Part shown: piece by piece, positions 27,965-37,444 of the stretch | Position numbering within the stretch: position 1 is the stretch's first letter | How the letters are laid out: every line of letters starts with the position of its first letter | Source: Geothermovivens sp964644845 | GTDB taxonomy: Bacteria; Zhuqueibacterota; Zhuqueibacteria; Oleimicrobiales; Geothermoviventaceae | Reading direction: 5' to 3' | Assembly (NCBI GenBank): GCA_964644845.1 | Contig: CAZXXS010000052.1 | Span: forward strand, 1-64,000 | Length of the DNA stretch: 64,000 nt | Notes under the pieces: model-generated | Seen by the model: only the letters and a program-made list of their open reading frames with translations | The model's database searches: none | Told to the model about the DNA's origin: nothing | Translations under genes and position numbers: made by a program

Positions 27965-28576
27965 ATGCAGCGGCTACCAATCGATCCCGAGCACCCGAAA
28001 ATGCGCCACATCCAGCGGGCAGTCGAAGTTTTGCGTTCGGGTGGAGTGATTATTTACCCGACGGACACCATTTACGGCCTTGGCTGCGACATTTTCAACC
28101 GCGACGCCGTGAAACGCGTTTACCAGATCAAGGGGAAAAACTACAAAAGCCCGCTGAGTTTCATTTGCCCGGACCTGAAGGAGATCAGCCGCTACGCGTA
28201 CGTGTCGAACATGGCGTACCGGATTATGCGCAAGGCTCTGCCGGGACCTTACACGTTCGTACTACCGGCTACAAGCCTGGTGCCGAAGCTCCTACTGAGT
28301 AACCGTAAGACGGTGGGAATTCGTGTGCCGGACCACCCGATTTGCCTGGAGCTCCTCAAGCAGTTTGGGGGGCCGATTGTCAGCACGTCCGTCACCGACG
28401 AGAACGGCGAACTTTTGAATGACCCGAACGAGATCGAACGTCTTTACAAACACAAAGTAGACCTGATGCTGGACGCCGGTGTGCTCGGATTGACGCCCTC
28501 AACCGTGGTGGACTTAACGAGCGAAAAACCGGTGATTCTTCGCGAGGGAAAAGGCGACATAACGCTCATTTACTGA
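27965..28576 (+). CDS. Sua5/YciO/YrdC-family protein (threonylcarbamoyladenylate synthase-like)
   Basis: This 203-aa protein has the YrdC fold signature: GGVIIYPTDTIYGLGCD, the KxR-type basic nucleotide-binding segment (VYQIKGKNYKSPL), GPYTFVLPAT and VGIRVPDHPI, then PIVSTSVTDENGE and a C-terminal STVVDLT. Enzymes of this fold make threonylcarbamoyl-AMP for the t6A37 modification of ANN-decoding tRNAs. The short length and KGKNYKSPLSF segment resemble the YciO subgroup, whose role is less certain. GGAGGGT precedes ATG 27965. The in-frame stretch before it overlaps the symporter end and looks non-coding. Confidence 0.85.
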   Translation: MQRLPIDPEHPKMRHIQRAVEVLRSGGVIIYPTDTIYGLGCDIFNRDAVKRVYQIKGKNYKSPLSFICPDLKEISRYAYVSNMAYRIMRKALPGPYTFVLPATSLVPKLLLSNRKTVGIRVPDHPICLELLKQFGGPIVSTSVTDENGELLNDPNEIERLYKHKVDLMLDAGVLGLTPSTVVDLTSEKPVILREGKGDITLIY

Positions 28577-28735
28577 GCCGTGGCCCGAAAAAGAGGGGAC
28601 AGTTGTCCAAGTTGCTGAGTCCATCCTCTGAGAGAACGTGCTGTGAGCTGATGTTCGGAGCGAAGTGGCTTCGTTCGCTGAATCCGGCGAAATCCGCAGG
28701 CCTGTAGAAGGACAACGGAAACTGGAAAGGACAGC

Positions 28736-29971
28736 ATGGGCAGAAGACTTTTCTCGTTGGCTTGGTTGGCGGTCTTTCTCGCGGGATTTGCCCTTCACGA
28801 AGGTGTGGCGCAGGTTCCTGTGCCTGTTGACAGCGCGTGGAAAGTTGTTTCGGAAGTCCGCGCTCGGTTTTGTCCAGATCGGCGTGTTGATCTTTTCGAG
28901 ATCTCGGTTGACACCGTGGGCGACACGCTGGTCCTGACGGGAGAGACGACGAATCGGGCTGCCCACGCGGCTCTGGTGCAGCACCTGAGCCGCCTGTTGC
29001 CGGGCGGAAAGCTGCGCGACCGGGTGGTAGTCCTGCCCGACTCGAGTGTTGCTGCCCAATCGTGGGCGCTTGTGAACGTGAGCGTGGCGAATCAGCGACG
29101 GGAACCGAGCCACGGTGCCGAGCTGCTGAATCAGATGCTCCTTGGCACGCCGCTCCGCATCTACAAGAAGCGATCCCCCTGGTGGTTCTTTGTGCGTTCC
29201 GAAGAGGGCTACCTGGGTTGGACGGATGATGGCGGCATCTGGTTGACGGACAGTCTCGGGATCGCGGCGTGGAGAGAGAGGCCGCGGGTGATCGTGCTGG
29301 CGAAAGAGACCGAAGTGCTGTCGGAACCACGGGAACACGCTGTGCCTGTGAGCGACGTTGTGGTGGGCGACATTTTGGCGCTTCGGGGTAAGGAGAATGG
29401 CTGGCTGCGTGTTGCTCTACCAGATGGACGCACTGGCTGGCTTCGGGAGAAAGAGGCGACATCGTTTCGCGATTTTCTTCGACAAGCCAACCCATCGCCG
29501 GAGCAGATCGTGCACGACGCGTTGCAGTTCACGGGGCGGCCGTACCTCTGGGGTGGCAAATCCAGCAAAGAGATGGATTGTTCGGGCTACACGTCGGTTG
29601 TCTTCAGGATGAACGGTGTTCTACTGCCGCGCGACGCCAACATGCAGGCCGAAGTTGGGGCCGAAGTGCCCTTGGACAGCGCTTTTTCGGCTCTCCAGCC
29701 CGGCGATCTGGTTTTCTTCGGCCCGCGGCCGGATCGGATCACGCACGTGGGCATCTACATTGGCAACAAGAGCTACATCCACTCCGACAGTCACATTCAC
29801 GTAAACAGCTTTGACCCTCAGGCACCAAACTTTAGCCCGTACCGGCTCAGAATGTTTCGGCGGGCACGGCGCATTCTGGGTCACCTTCGGCGCGATCCAC
29901 ACACTGGTTGGCTCCTGCCTGAGGGGATGCGGCCACCCGGCCTCTTTGGAGAGGCAATTCAGCTCAACTGA
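28736..29971 (+). CDS. secreted NlpC/P60 endopeptidase with SH3-like domains
   Basis: This 411-aa protein has a signal peptide (LAWLAVFLAGFALHEGVAQ). Bacterial SH3-like repeats follow (LLGTPLRIYKKRSPWWFVRS-type block and GDILALRGKENGWLRVALPDGRTGWL), then a C-terminal NlpC/P60 cysteine peptidase. The catalytic Cys is 282 in MDCSGY, the His is 337 in ITHVGIYIG, and a polar third residue lies in the YIHSDSHIH segment. It would cleave gamma-D-Glu-diamino-acid bonds in peptidoglycan stem peptides in the periplasm. The layout resembles YkfC-type recycling or remodelling enzymes. GGAAAGGACAGC precedes ATG 28736. Confidence 0.88.
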   Translation: MGRRLFSLAWLAVFLAGFALHEGVAQVPVPVDSAWKVVSEVRARFCPDRRVDLFEISVDTVGDTLVLTGETTNRAAHAALVQHLSRLLPGGKLRDRVVVLPDSSVAAQSWALVNVSVANQRREPSHGAELLNQMLLGTPLRIYKKRSPWWFFVRSEEGYLGWTDDGGIWLTDSLGIAAWRERPRVIVLAKETEVLSEPREHAVPVSDVVVGDILALRGKENGWLRVALPDGRTGWLREKEATSFRDFLRQANPSPEQIVHDALQFTGRPYLWGGKSSKEMDCSGYTSVVFRMNGVLLPRDANMQAEVGAEVPLDSAFSALQPGDLVFFGPRPDRITHVGIYIGNKSYIHSDSHIHVNSFDPQAPNFSPYRLRMFRRARRILGHLRRDPHTGWLLPEGMRPPGLFGEAIQLN

Positions 29972-30007
29972 CGCGTCAAAGCCCGGATCCTCGTGAGGTG
30001 ATTCCAG

Positions 30008-30958
30008 GTGGAAACGATTCGACACATTACGCCAGCTGACCTTCATCGCATCAACGTCCTCCTGGCTCAGGCTTTCAGCCAGGGGCGGGTCGACGAAGGG
30101 TACCGTTTTACCGAGGTCCCTCAGTGTCGGATCGAGTTCCTCGAACTCTACCTGGACAGCTGTCCGGAAGCAAGCTACCTTTACGAGGTGGACGGACGCA
30201 TCCTGGCCTTTGGGTTCTCGCACCTCTGGGGGCGGGTTGGTTGGGTCGGCCCTGTGGCAGTTGCTCCTGATGCCCAGGGGCGGGGGCACGGTCGTGAAAT
30301 CGTGGAATTGTGTGTGGAGGGACTGAAGAAAGCGGGAGCCGCCGTCATCGGTCTCGAGACCATGCCCCGCAGCTACCGCAACCTGGGTTTTTACGGCAAA
30401 CTCGGTTTTGTGCCAGACAGGCTGACGGTGGATTTCGCCAAAGAGGTATTTCCGCATGCGGAGTCTCCGACTGAACGGCCGCGGGCTCGGGCGCGTGTGT
30501 TCCAAGACGGTGACGAGAGTTTCCTCGAGGACGCGCGCTCGGTGGCGACGAGCGTGAGCGCAGACCTCGATTACGCAAGGCTAATCCAGGGGACGCGCAA
30601 GCACGGCTACGGCCACAGTTTGATTTTGGAGAAGGGCGGTCACCGAGCCTTGGCCGTGATCCACACGGAGCCCTACGCTGCGGACGAAGAGCGACACGTG
30701 CTCCGTGTGGTAGCCCTCGCAGTACAGCCCCCGGTCCAGTTGGATTTCATTGATGCAGTCGTGGCCACGCTGGAAGACTGGGCCCGGAAAGAGTTCCTGG
30801 GACACATCAATTTCAGAGTTCCAAGCGGGCAACTGGAGGCGTTCCGCTACTTTCTGGCTGCCGGGCACCGCGTCGTGCACAGCGACCTGCGGATGTACCT
30901 TGAAGGGTTTGAACTGCAAACCGAGACCGGTGGTTGGCTGCTTGACAAATGGGAATGA
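30008..30958 (+). CDS. GNAT-family N-acetyltransferase
   Basis: This 316-aa protein has an N-terminal GNAT domain. The acetyl-CoA loop is VAPDAQGRGHGREIVELCVEGLKKAG, preceded by the strand VGWVGPVAV and followed by RNLGFYGKLGFVP. The C-terminal half (about 150-316) appears to be a second, degenerate GNAT-like or partner domain, ending with FRVPSGQLEAFRYFLAAGHRVV. The acceptor is unknown. The start is GTG 30008 with GAGGTG upstream. It overlaps the next gene by 10 bases. Confidence 0.82.
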   Translation: METIRHITPADLHRINVLLAQAFSQGRVDEGYRFTEVPQCRIEFLELYLDSCPEASYLYEVDGRILAFGFSHLWGRVGWVGPVAVAPDAQGRGHGREIVELCVEGLKKAGAAVIGLETMPRSYRNLGFYGKLGFVPDRLTVDFAKEVFPHAESPTERPRARARVFQDGDESFLEDARSVATSVSADLDYARLIQGTRKHGYGHSLILEKGGHRALAVIHTEPYAADEERHVLRVVALAVQPPVQLDFIDAVVATLEDWARKEFLGHINFRVPSGQLEAFRYFLAAGHRVVHSDLRMYLEGFELQTETGGWLLDKWE

Positions 30959-31845
30959 ACGCCGTCGCTTCAGCCCTCCCGAAGGTGATTAGTGCGAGCC
31001 GGCGTCTGGACATGCTGGCAGGGTACCCCGATGAACTAGCAGACATTCTGACTTCCCGTTGCCCTCCCGAGCGAACCCACACAGTTGTCATTTGGACCAA
31101 AGACCCGCGGAACCTGTTTCGCCACCACCGCCTGCGTGAGGTGCTGGCCGTGTACGACCAGCTCTTTTTGCACCTCACAGTGACCGGACTCGGCTCCACG
31201 GAGCTGGAGCCCAGAGTGCCGCCTCCGGAGGAAGTGCTGGCTCTGCTGCCCGAACTGATTGATCTGCTGGGACATCCCGCTCGTCTGAGAATTCGGTTCG
31301 ATCCCATCGTCCACATCTTGACGCCTGCCGGCACAGAAGTGTGCAACCTGCCGTACTTTGCTCGTCTGGCTCCCGTGTTGGCGAACCACGGGTTGCACGA
31401 CGTGACCACGAGCTGGATGACGGTTTACCCGAAAGTGGTTCGCCGTTTAATGCGTGCTGGCTTCTCGCCTCGGCAAATCTCGCGCGAGGAGTGGCGGCAT
31501 GAAGCGGATTGGTTGCTGGGTGTGGCGGAGAGGTACGGGCTCAGGGTGCACGGTTGCTGCGTCGAAGGTTGGCCCAGGTCCAGGTGCATCGATGGGTACC
31601 TGCTGACTCAGCTCCACCCGAAGGGCCTTCAAGCTTCCACCCGGAAGGCCAGGGGGCAGCGACGTTGTTGCGGGTGCACCGAGAGCTGGGACATCGGCTG
31701 GTACAAGAAATGTCCATTGGGTTGTCGCTACTGCTACGCGAACCCGGTTGAACACCCGACGGGGGTGGGACGCAGGCCGTTCCCGATCGAGTTTCTGACT
31801 ACGATTGGGGACAACGGTCAAACGCACGATCCGGGTGCGGCATGA
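30949..31845 (+). CDS. DUF1848-family protein (Cys-rich, radical-SAM-like C-terminus)
   Basis: This 298-aa protein starts with VISASRRLDMLAGYPDE, the DUF1848 signature (VISASRRTD in most members). It ends with a dense cysteine region: CCGCTESWDIGWYKKCPLG, then CRYCYANPVEH. The CxxxCxYCYAN arrangement is typical and suggests an iron-sulfur cluster; the family has no settled function, and similarity to radical-SAM enzymes such as the spore photoproduct-lyase relatives has been suggested. It overlaps the GNAT gene by 10 bases (or starts at ATG 30955), so the two are translationally coupled. Confidence 0.83.
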   Translation: MGMNAVASALPKVISASRRLDMLAGYPDELADILTSRCPPERTHTVVIWTKDPRNLFRHHRLREVLAVYDQLFLHLTVTGLGSTELEPRVPPPEEVLALLPELIDLLGHPARLRIRFDPIVHILTPAGTEVCNLPYFARLAPVLANHGLHDVTTSWMTVYPKVVRRLMRAGFSPRQISREEWRHEADWLLGVAERYGLRVHGCCVEGWPRSRCIDGYLLTQLHPKGLQASTRKARGQRRCCGCTESWDIGWYKKCPLGCRYCYANPVEHPTGVGRRPFPIEFLTTIGDNGQTHDPGAA

Positions 31846-32325
31846 GGGACTCGCTCTGCGAAAGCGTGCAGTCGGTACGTAGCAAGATGAGGTGCAGACG
31901 ATGGCTGGGAAGAACCGGACTGGTGCGCTTCAGTCCGTTGTCGGGAAGCCCCCCCTCCCGTGAAGCCTTCCGAGCGCGCGAGAAACATGACGACCCCTCC
32001 ACACGAATGTCAAATCTCTCTTGGTCTGGCTGACCCTTGCCTCCCTACGCGAAATCTCGCGAAAGCGAACATGCCGATTGCACAAATGCCCCGCAGGGTA
32101 ACGTTAGCTCGTTGTAAGCCTGTGTTTTCCTCTTTTGGGCTGCTGTTACAAGTGGGGAGGACGGGTGGGGTCGCGCTGCGTCAAGAGCGTTCAGACAAAT
32201 CCTGCTTGACCGCGTTTTACCAGGGGCGGCGCTGTGTAGTGGAACAGGTTTGAACGAAGCGAGAACGGCGTCGGGCCGGCCTCCAAAGGAATTGGGTTTT
32301 TGGGGTAGAGACCACGGTGGGGGAA
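31846..32325. other. convergent intergenic region
   Basis: This 480-base region lies between the convergent DUF1848 and regulator genes. No gene, strong stem-loop or repeat was recognised. Confidence 0.4.
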
Positions 32326-33579
32326 CTACCACACAATTCCGTCCGGTGCAATCTGGTCGACGTGAACAACGCGAGTCGTAAAAGCGGTACGCGAAAATCC
32401 GGAGGTTTTGAACAACACCTCGAAATAGGGGGGAAACCGGCCAAAACGTTCCGAGAAGATGCGGTCGAGCTCGGCAAGACGTTCCGGACTGGTCATGAAC
32501 TGGATGGCGCCAATCATGCCGGTTTCGAAGAAGCTCACGAACATCAGAATGTTGTTCCCTTTCGGGCCACGAAGCTTAGTGACGAGGCAGTAATCGCAGT
32601 GTTCTTTGCCAGGGCTGCCGTTCAGTTCGTAGGTTGCCACAGTGTCGCCCACGTTGAGCGTGAACCAGTTTCGTCCCCACCCGATGTGGTAGTTGACGAG
32701 ACGGTTTTTGATGAGTTGCCTGAGCAAGTAAAGATTCCGGAAGGTACCGAAAAAGACGATGTCGTAGTTCAGCAGATCTTTGGATTGCAGAGCCGACGAG
32801 TACTGGAGTGTTACATTTTGATTAAGCCGAAAGATGGGGAGGATCGAGACCAGAGGCTTCACACAGGCCATCGGTACGAAGGCATACGGTGTCTGGCCCC
32901 GAATGTCCAGATTGGGGACCTTCCGCATGTACTGACTCAGGTCGTCGGGCGAGTTGATGTAGTGCCGGCGAACGATGACCTCGTTGTTGCCCTCGTTTTG
33001 CAGGTAGAAAAAGTCGTCTCCAAGAACAATCATTTTGGGAAAACGCGACTTCAGAAAGCTCCTCCAGACCGGATGTTTCCAGACCCGGTTGCGGCTAACC
33101 GCGGTCTCCTCGAGTTGCCGTAGTTTTACCTGGGACCAGACCAACAAGCCGAGAAGGAGAATGATCACCGCCGGAATCAGGAATCTCGCGCTCAGGAGAA
33201 ATCGCCGTGTGCCTGTCCCGGGATGGCTGAAGACGATCTCGTACCGTCCCTTGGGAATGGTCACGCGGGTCTTGGTGTGTTTCCCCTCGTGCTCGTAGTA
33301 ACTCTCGAGTTTCTTGCGCAGGTTGTGAATTGACACCCGGACAATGGCATCCTCGTTGGGGTTGAAGTGGGCATCGCGATCGAACACGTTGATCGCAATG
33401 TCGTACTCGGTGGGGGTTCGATTCTTGATGGAGGCTTCGACCAGGTACTCGAGAAGCTTTTTGTTGATTCGTGAGGTGGCAAACTCTCGACTGTTGAGGA
33501 TTTGCTTCAAGACCGCTTTCTTCGCTCTGCGGTCGAGTCGATCTGAGGTCTTACGGAGGAGCTTTTTCTTCAAATTCAT
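32326..33579 (-). CDS. membrane-anchored regulator with N-terminal winged-helix-like DNA-binding domain
   Basis: This 417-aa protein has a basic N-terminal domain of about 120 residues (REFATSRINKKLLEYLVEA, TEYDIAINVFDRDAHFNP, DAIVRVSIHNLRKKLESYYE, VTIPKGRYEIVF). This block is shared with many Acidobacteria-type winged-helix/TPR regulators and is thought to bind DNA. One membrane helix follows (FLIPAVIILLLGLLVWSQV, about 132-150), then a C-terminal domain of about 260 residues predicted outside the cytoplasm. That domain has a substrate-binding-like feel (VLGDDFFYLQN, LLNYDIVFFGTFRNL) but no named family. It lies divergent to the TonB receptor, so it is a good candidate transmembrane sensor for the glycan locus, in a ToxR/CadC-like manner. 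Target and ligand are inference. Confidence 0.7.
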   Translation of the reverse strand: MNLKKKLLRKTSDRLDRRAKKAVLKQILNSREFATSRINKKLLEYLVEASIKNRTPTEYDIAINVFDRDAHFNPNEDAIVRVSIHNLRKKLESYYEHEGKHTKTRVTIPKGRYEIVFSHPGTGTRRFLLSARFLIPAVIILLLGLLVWSQVKLRQLEETAVSRNRVWKHPVWRSFLKSRFPKMIVLGDDFFYLQNEGNNEVIVRRHYINSPDDLSQYMRKVPNLDIRGQTPYAFVPMACVKPLVSILPIFRLNQNVTLQYSSALQSKDLLNYDIVFFGTFRNLYLLRQLIKNRLVNYHIGWGRNWFTLNVGDTVATYELNGSPGKEHCDYCLVTKLRGPKGNNILMFVSFFETGMIGAIQFMTSPERLAELDRIFSERFGRFPPYFEVLFKTSGFSRTAFTTRVVHVDQIAPDGIVW

Positions 33580-34106
33580 GCCGCTGTACCCTCGGAACTC
33601 CGTTTGACCAGGGAATCAGGAAGTCTACCCTGTCACCCGGCCACGTTCCCCCGCAGACAGAGCAAATGCGTTGCTCCTCATTCTTCCTTCAAATCTCAAA
33701 GTGGTTTTGGGAACTGCACGGCGGCCACCTCATCCCTGCCCCGATCTGTTTGCCTTCTCGTGCGTTCTCCAGGTACGGTGCGTTGTTTCGTTTGCCTGTG
33801 TTCTTTTGGCCAGGGCTCCCCTCGTCCGCTGGTTGTTTCCTGGCGCCTCTCGCGTCTGTTAAGCAGTGTTAAATAGGTACGAACAACACCTGCACCACCG
33901 GGAGACCGCGTCTGTTCACTTACTTAACGGCAATTCAAAGTAAAGATTTCCCGGGTTTTTCGCAAGTTTTGGTACCGGAATCCCGTGGCTTTCGACTGTT
34001 TGTGTGTGTAGGCATCTGGGAAGACTGGGACCTTGCAGTTTAACCGCAGAGGCTACTGGCAGGGAAATTTAACAGGTTTGTAACGGTTAATTTTACTGTT
34101 ATTCGC
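33580..34106. promoter_or_regulatory. divergent regulatory region with GTTAA/TTAAC elements
   Basis: AT-rich for this genome. Six GTTAA or TTAAC pentamers occur between 33858 and 34090. Two GTTAA copies (33858 and 33868) sit exactly 10 bases apart in direct orientation, that is one helical turn. The others are at 33924, 34040, 34069 and 34086. These are candidate operator sites for the divergent membrane regulator, but an AT-rich promoter background could also explain some of them. Confidence 0.4.
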
Positions 34107-34135
34107 TTGAAGTGCGCCTGGTTCGTGTCTACATT
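34107..34135 (+). promoter_or_regulatory. candidate promoter of the TonB receptor operon
   Basis: TTGAAG (34107-34112), a 17-base spacer and TACATT (34130-34135). The predicted leader to ATG 34287 is about 145 nt; I recognise no riboswitch in it. Confidence 0.6.
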
Positions 34136-34286
34136 GTCACGGAGTTTGCTAATCATTGGTTTTTCGGCTTTTGCAGCGGTCCGGGTTTGGCTGGAACTCG
34201 TTGTTGCCGTGGGGCTTTGAGCACGGGAGATGCGCGCAGTTGCAGGGTATTCCGTTCTGGCTTTTCAACAGTGGGAGGGGTGCGAC

Positions 34287-37169
34287 ATGAAGCGCACGTT
34301 GGCTTTGATTACGCTTGCATCGCTACTTTTCTTCTCGACGATTCAGTCCTGGGCTGCGGCCGGTGCGTCCGGGAAGATTGAGGGCTTTGTCAAAGATGCC
34401 GTGACGGGGCAGCCTTTACCGGGGGCAAACATCATGATCAAAGGCACGAGCATGGGGGCAGCAACGGATCTGAAAGGGCACTACGTTATCCTGAACGTCC
34501 CGCCGGGAGAATACACGCTGGTGGTTCGCTACATCGGTTACCGGCAAAAGACGGCTACGGTCAAAGTGCGTCCGCACCAAACGGTTGTCCAAAATTTCGC
34601 GCTGGAATTTGTGGTGATCAAGGGCAAGGAAGTGGTTGTGACAGCGCAGGCGGAGGGCCAAATGGAGGCCATCAACCGTCAGCTCTCTGCTGCCACAATC
34701 AAGAACGTTGTTTCCTCAGCGCGAATTCAAGAAATCCCGGACGCTAACGCGGCAGAATCCGTAGCGCGCTTGCCTGGTGTTTCGGTACTGCGCAGCGGGG
34801 GCGAAGGGAGCAAAGTGGTCATTCGTGGGTTGGCACCCAAGTACAACAAAGTGACCATCGATGGCGTTACGTTGGCTGCCACATCGAGCGGGGACAGAAG
34901 CGATGACCTCAGCATGATTTCGCCCTACATGTTGGCGGGGATCGAACTGACCAAGGCTGTGTTACCGGACCAGGAAGCGGATGTCCTTGGCGGTACCGTG
35001 AATTTCACAATTAAGGAGGCCCCAAATAAGCCACGACTCGACGTGTTGGCCCAGCGTGGGTACAACTCGCAGAGACGGACACTTGACAATTTCAAGTACG
35101 TGCTGGGAGGCAGCCGACGGTTTTGGGGCAAGAGGTTGGGTGTGTTTGCGCAGGCCGATGTGGAGCAGCGCAACAACAGTTCCTACGAAATGAACGCCAG
35201 TTACACCATTAACAATCCCTCGCTTGAAGAGCCGAACATCGTGCAGATCACCAATCTGAAGTTGAAGGACATTGTTCGAATCGTGCGCCGTTACGGAGGG
35301 GTGTTGGTTACAGATTACCGTTACAGTTCAGGCCGGGTGAAGCTGAGCAGTTTTGGCAGCTGGATTTCGCGGGAGACGACGAATCGCGTGGAAACGTACA
35401 ACGTCGACGGCGTCTCGCACGACTACGATCTCAACGATGCGGACAGCCAGATGGGCATTTTTACGTCCTCACTGAAGTGGGAGCACACTCTCGGTGCACT
35501 GCGCCTCGACGCTGGGGTGGCCAACACGGCAGCGAGAAATGAAGTGCCGGACAGACTGGTATTTTCGGCTTCAGAGACGGGTGCGTTCGAAATGAACCTC
35601 GATCCGACGGTTCCTCCCACCGAGATTCCGTCCTTTGCGAAGAACGATTTGCAATCGGCGTTCTTGAACGACGTTTCACGCTACCACTCTCTGACGCAAG
35701 AATCCGAGGCTTCCGCATATTTGAATCTGAAGTACGCGTTGCGAATCACGGAAGGCATCGGCGGCTACCTCAAGGTTGGTGGCAAAATCAAGCACAAGGA
35801 GCGCGAGTACGACACTGAGCGACGGCGTGTACCTGTGGATTGGGGTGGAAGGCAGAACGAACGCGACGCGATCCTGAAAGCGTTTCCCTGGATGCAAGAG
35901 GTTGTACCGCTGGGCTCCAAGCGGCTGCCGTACAGCCTCTTCAGGGACAAAGACTACCACCCAAACGATTTTCTCGGCGGCAACTACATCATTCACTCAA
36001 TGCCGGATCTGGACCTGGCCTGGAAAGTAGCTCATGTGCTGGATGGAATGTACTTCTACGACTACCAGAGCTCCATTCGTGACGATTACAGTGGTCAGGA
36101 GGACTACAGGGCGGCGTACGCGATGCTGAAGCTAGATTTCGGGCAGAAATTCATGTTTTTGCCTGGGTTTCGCTACGAGTACAACCGAACGGAGTACACC
36201 GGCGTGCGGGGAAGCAGTGAAGCGATGAAGTGGAACGAAGGCTACGTTCACAAAGACACAACCACAGTCCGCACAAACGACTTCGTTCTACCGATGATTC
36301 ATTTCCGCTTCAAGCCGACAAACTGGTTTGACGTGCGGCTGGCGTACACGAAGACCCTTTCTCGGCCAGATTACAACCGAATCCGGCCGTCGTGGGACAT
36401 CGGCCTGAACGTGGTGAGCTGGAACAACCCATACCTCAAACCGGCCGTGTCCAAAAACTACGACCTGTACCTTTCGTTCTACGGCAACACCGTTGGGCTT
36501 TTTACTGCCGGTGCGTTTTCCAAGCGCATCAAAGACCTGATCTTTTACACAGGCCGCCGGGCCATCTTGGACCCCAAGGACTACGGTCTTCCCGAAGATG
36601 CTGCCGGGAAAATGATCGCCGGTTTCATGAATAATCCCCACGAAGTGAAGGTGTCCGGATTCGAACTGGAGTGGCAGACCCACTTTTGGTACCTTCCGGG
36701 CTTGCTGCGCGGTCTTGTCCTGAACCTAAACTACACGCGTAGCTACTCCGAAGCGCAGTACCCCCGGACGATTGTTAAGACACAGTACCTGACGCACGCG
36801 CCCTGGGTCCAGACGACAAACGTCGACACATTTTACACGAACCGGGTCATTTTGCAGCCGGACCACATTTTCAACGGCACTCTGGGTTACGACTACAAAG
36901 GGTTTTCGATTCGATTTTCGGTGCTTTACCAGTCCGATATTTTCAAGCGCAACAACTTCTACAGGGAGCTTCGAGGACACTCAGACGACTACTTGCGTTG
37001 GGATTTGTCCGTGAAGCAGAATCTTCCCTTCAAAGGAGCGAAGCTGTTGTTCAACATCAGCAACATGTTTGGTGCTGTGGAGCGCGACATTAACGAAGGC
37101 ACGGGCTTCCCCATTCAGGAGCAGTACTACGGCATGACGGCGGACCTGGGCTTGCGCTACCAGTTCTGA
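34287..37169 (+). CDS. TonB-dependent outer-membrane receptor with carboxypeptidase-regulatory domain
   Basis: This 960-aa protein has a signal peptide (MKRTLALITLASLLFFSTIQSWA) and an N-terminal CarboxypepD_reg-like domain (IEGFVKDAVTGQPLPGANIMIKGT...VVRYIGY). A plug domain follows (ARLPGVSVLRSGGEG...VVIRGLAPKYNKVTIDGV), then a beta-barrel ending in a C-terminal Phe (DLGLRYQF), as outer-membrane barrels do. It would import a ligand using TonB energy. The neighbouring GH5, GH3 and sulfatase genes suggest an oligosaccharide. Unlike a classical SusC it has no SusD partner here, and the plug is closer to the CirA/FecA-like type. ATG 34287 follows GGGAGGGG. A membrane regulator lies divergent. 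Confidence 0.92.
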   Translation: MKRTLALITLASLLFFSTIQSWAAAGASGKIEGFVKDAVTGQPLPGANIMIKGTSMGAATDLKGHYVILNVPPGEYTLVVRYIGYRQKTATVKVRPHQTVVQNFALEFVVIKGKEVVVTAQAEGQMEAINRQLSAATIKNVVSSARIQEIPDANAAESVARLPGVSVLRSGGEGSKVVIRGLAPKYNKVTIDGVTLAATSSGDRSDDLSMISPYMLAGIELTKAVLPDQEADVLGGTVNFTIKEAPNKPRLDVLAQRGYNSQRRTLDNFKYVLGGSRRFWGKRLGVFAQADVEQRNNSSYEMNASYTINNPSLEEPNIVQITNLKLKDIVRIVRRYGGVLVTDYRYSSGRVKLSSFGSWISRETTNRVETYNVDGVSHDYDLNDADSQMGIFTSSLKWEHTLGALRLDAGVANTAARNEVPDRLVFSASETGAFEMNLDPTVPPTEIPSFAKNDLQSAFLNDVSRYHSLTQESEASAYLNLKYALRITEGIGGYLKVGGKIKHKEREYDTERRRVPVDWGGRQNERDAILKAFPWMQEVVPLGSKRLPYSLFRDKDYHPNDFLGGNYIIHSMPDLDLAWKVAHVLDGMYFYDYQSSIRDDYSGQEDYRAAYAMLKLDFGQKFMFLPGFRYEYNRTEYTGVRGSSEAMKWNEGYVHKDTTTVRTNDFVLPMIHFRFKPTNWFDVRLAYTKTLSRPDYNRIRPSWDIGLNVVSWNNPYLKPAVSKNYDLYLSFYGNTVGLFTAGAFSKRIKDLIFYTGRRAILDPKDYGLPEDAAGKMIAGFMNNPHEVKVSGFELEWQTHFWYLPGLLRGLVLNLNYTRSYSEAQYPRTIVKTQYLTHAPWVQTTNVDTFYTNRVILQPDHIFNGTLGYDYKGFSIRFSVLYQSDIFKRNNFYRELRGHSDDYLRWDLSVKQNLPFKGAKLLFNISNMFGAVERDINEGTGFPIQEQYYGMTADLGLRYQF

Positions 37170-37444
37170 TGCTTGTGCTGCAAGGTGTGGACGGGAGGAC
37201 AATGCCGACGGCGGAAACACCGCGGGCAAGAAGCACGGTGTGCCAGATCAGACCTGAGATCCGCGCAGTGGTGTCGTCTCAGCTGGCCCACTGGGAGACG
37301 CAACCGGGTCCGAAACCGGGAATTCTGAGGTGAGCTTGTTGGTCCAAGAAATCCTTTGACCGGAGGAGGGAGGTGGTACTTCAGAAGAAACGTCGTTCTC
37401 TGGCGGGAGTTGGCGAACCGAATCAGCGTAAGGAGGAAAGCACC

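Noticed and set aside
34136..34286. cobalamin riboswitch in the TonB receptor leader
   Set aside because: I found no B12-box-like sequence or conserved core; the leader looks unstructured.
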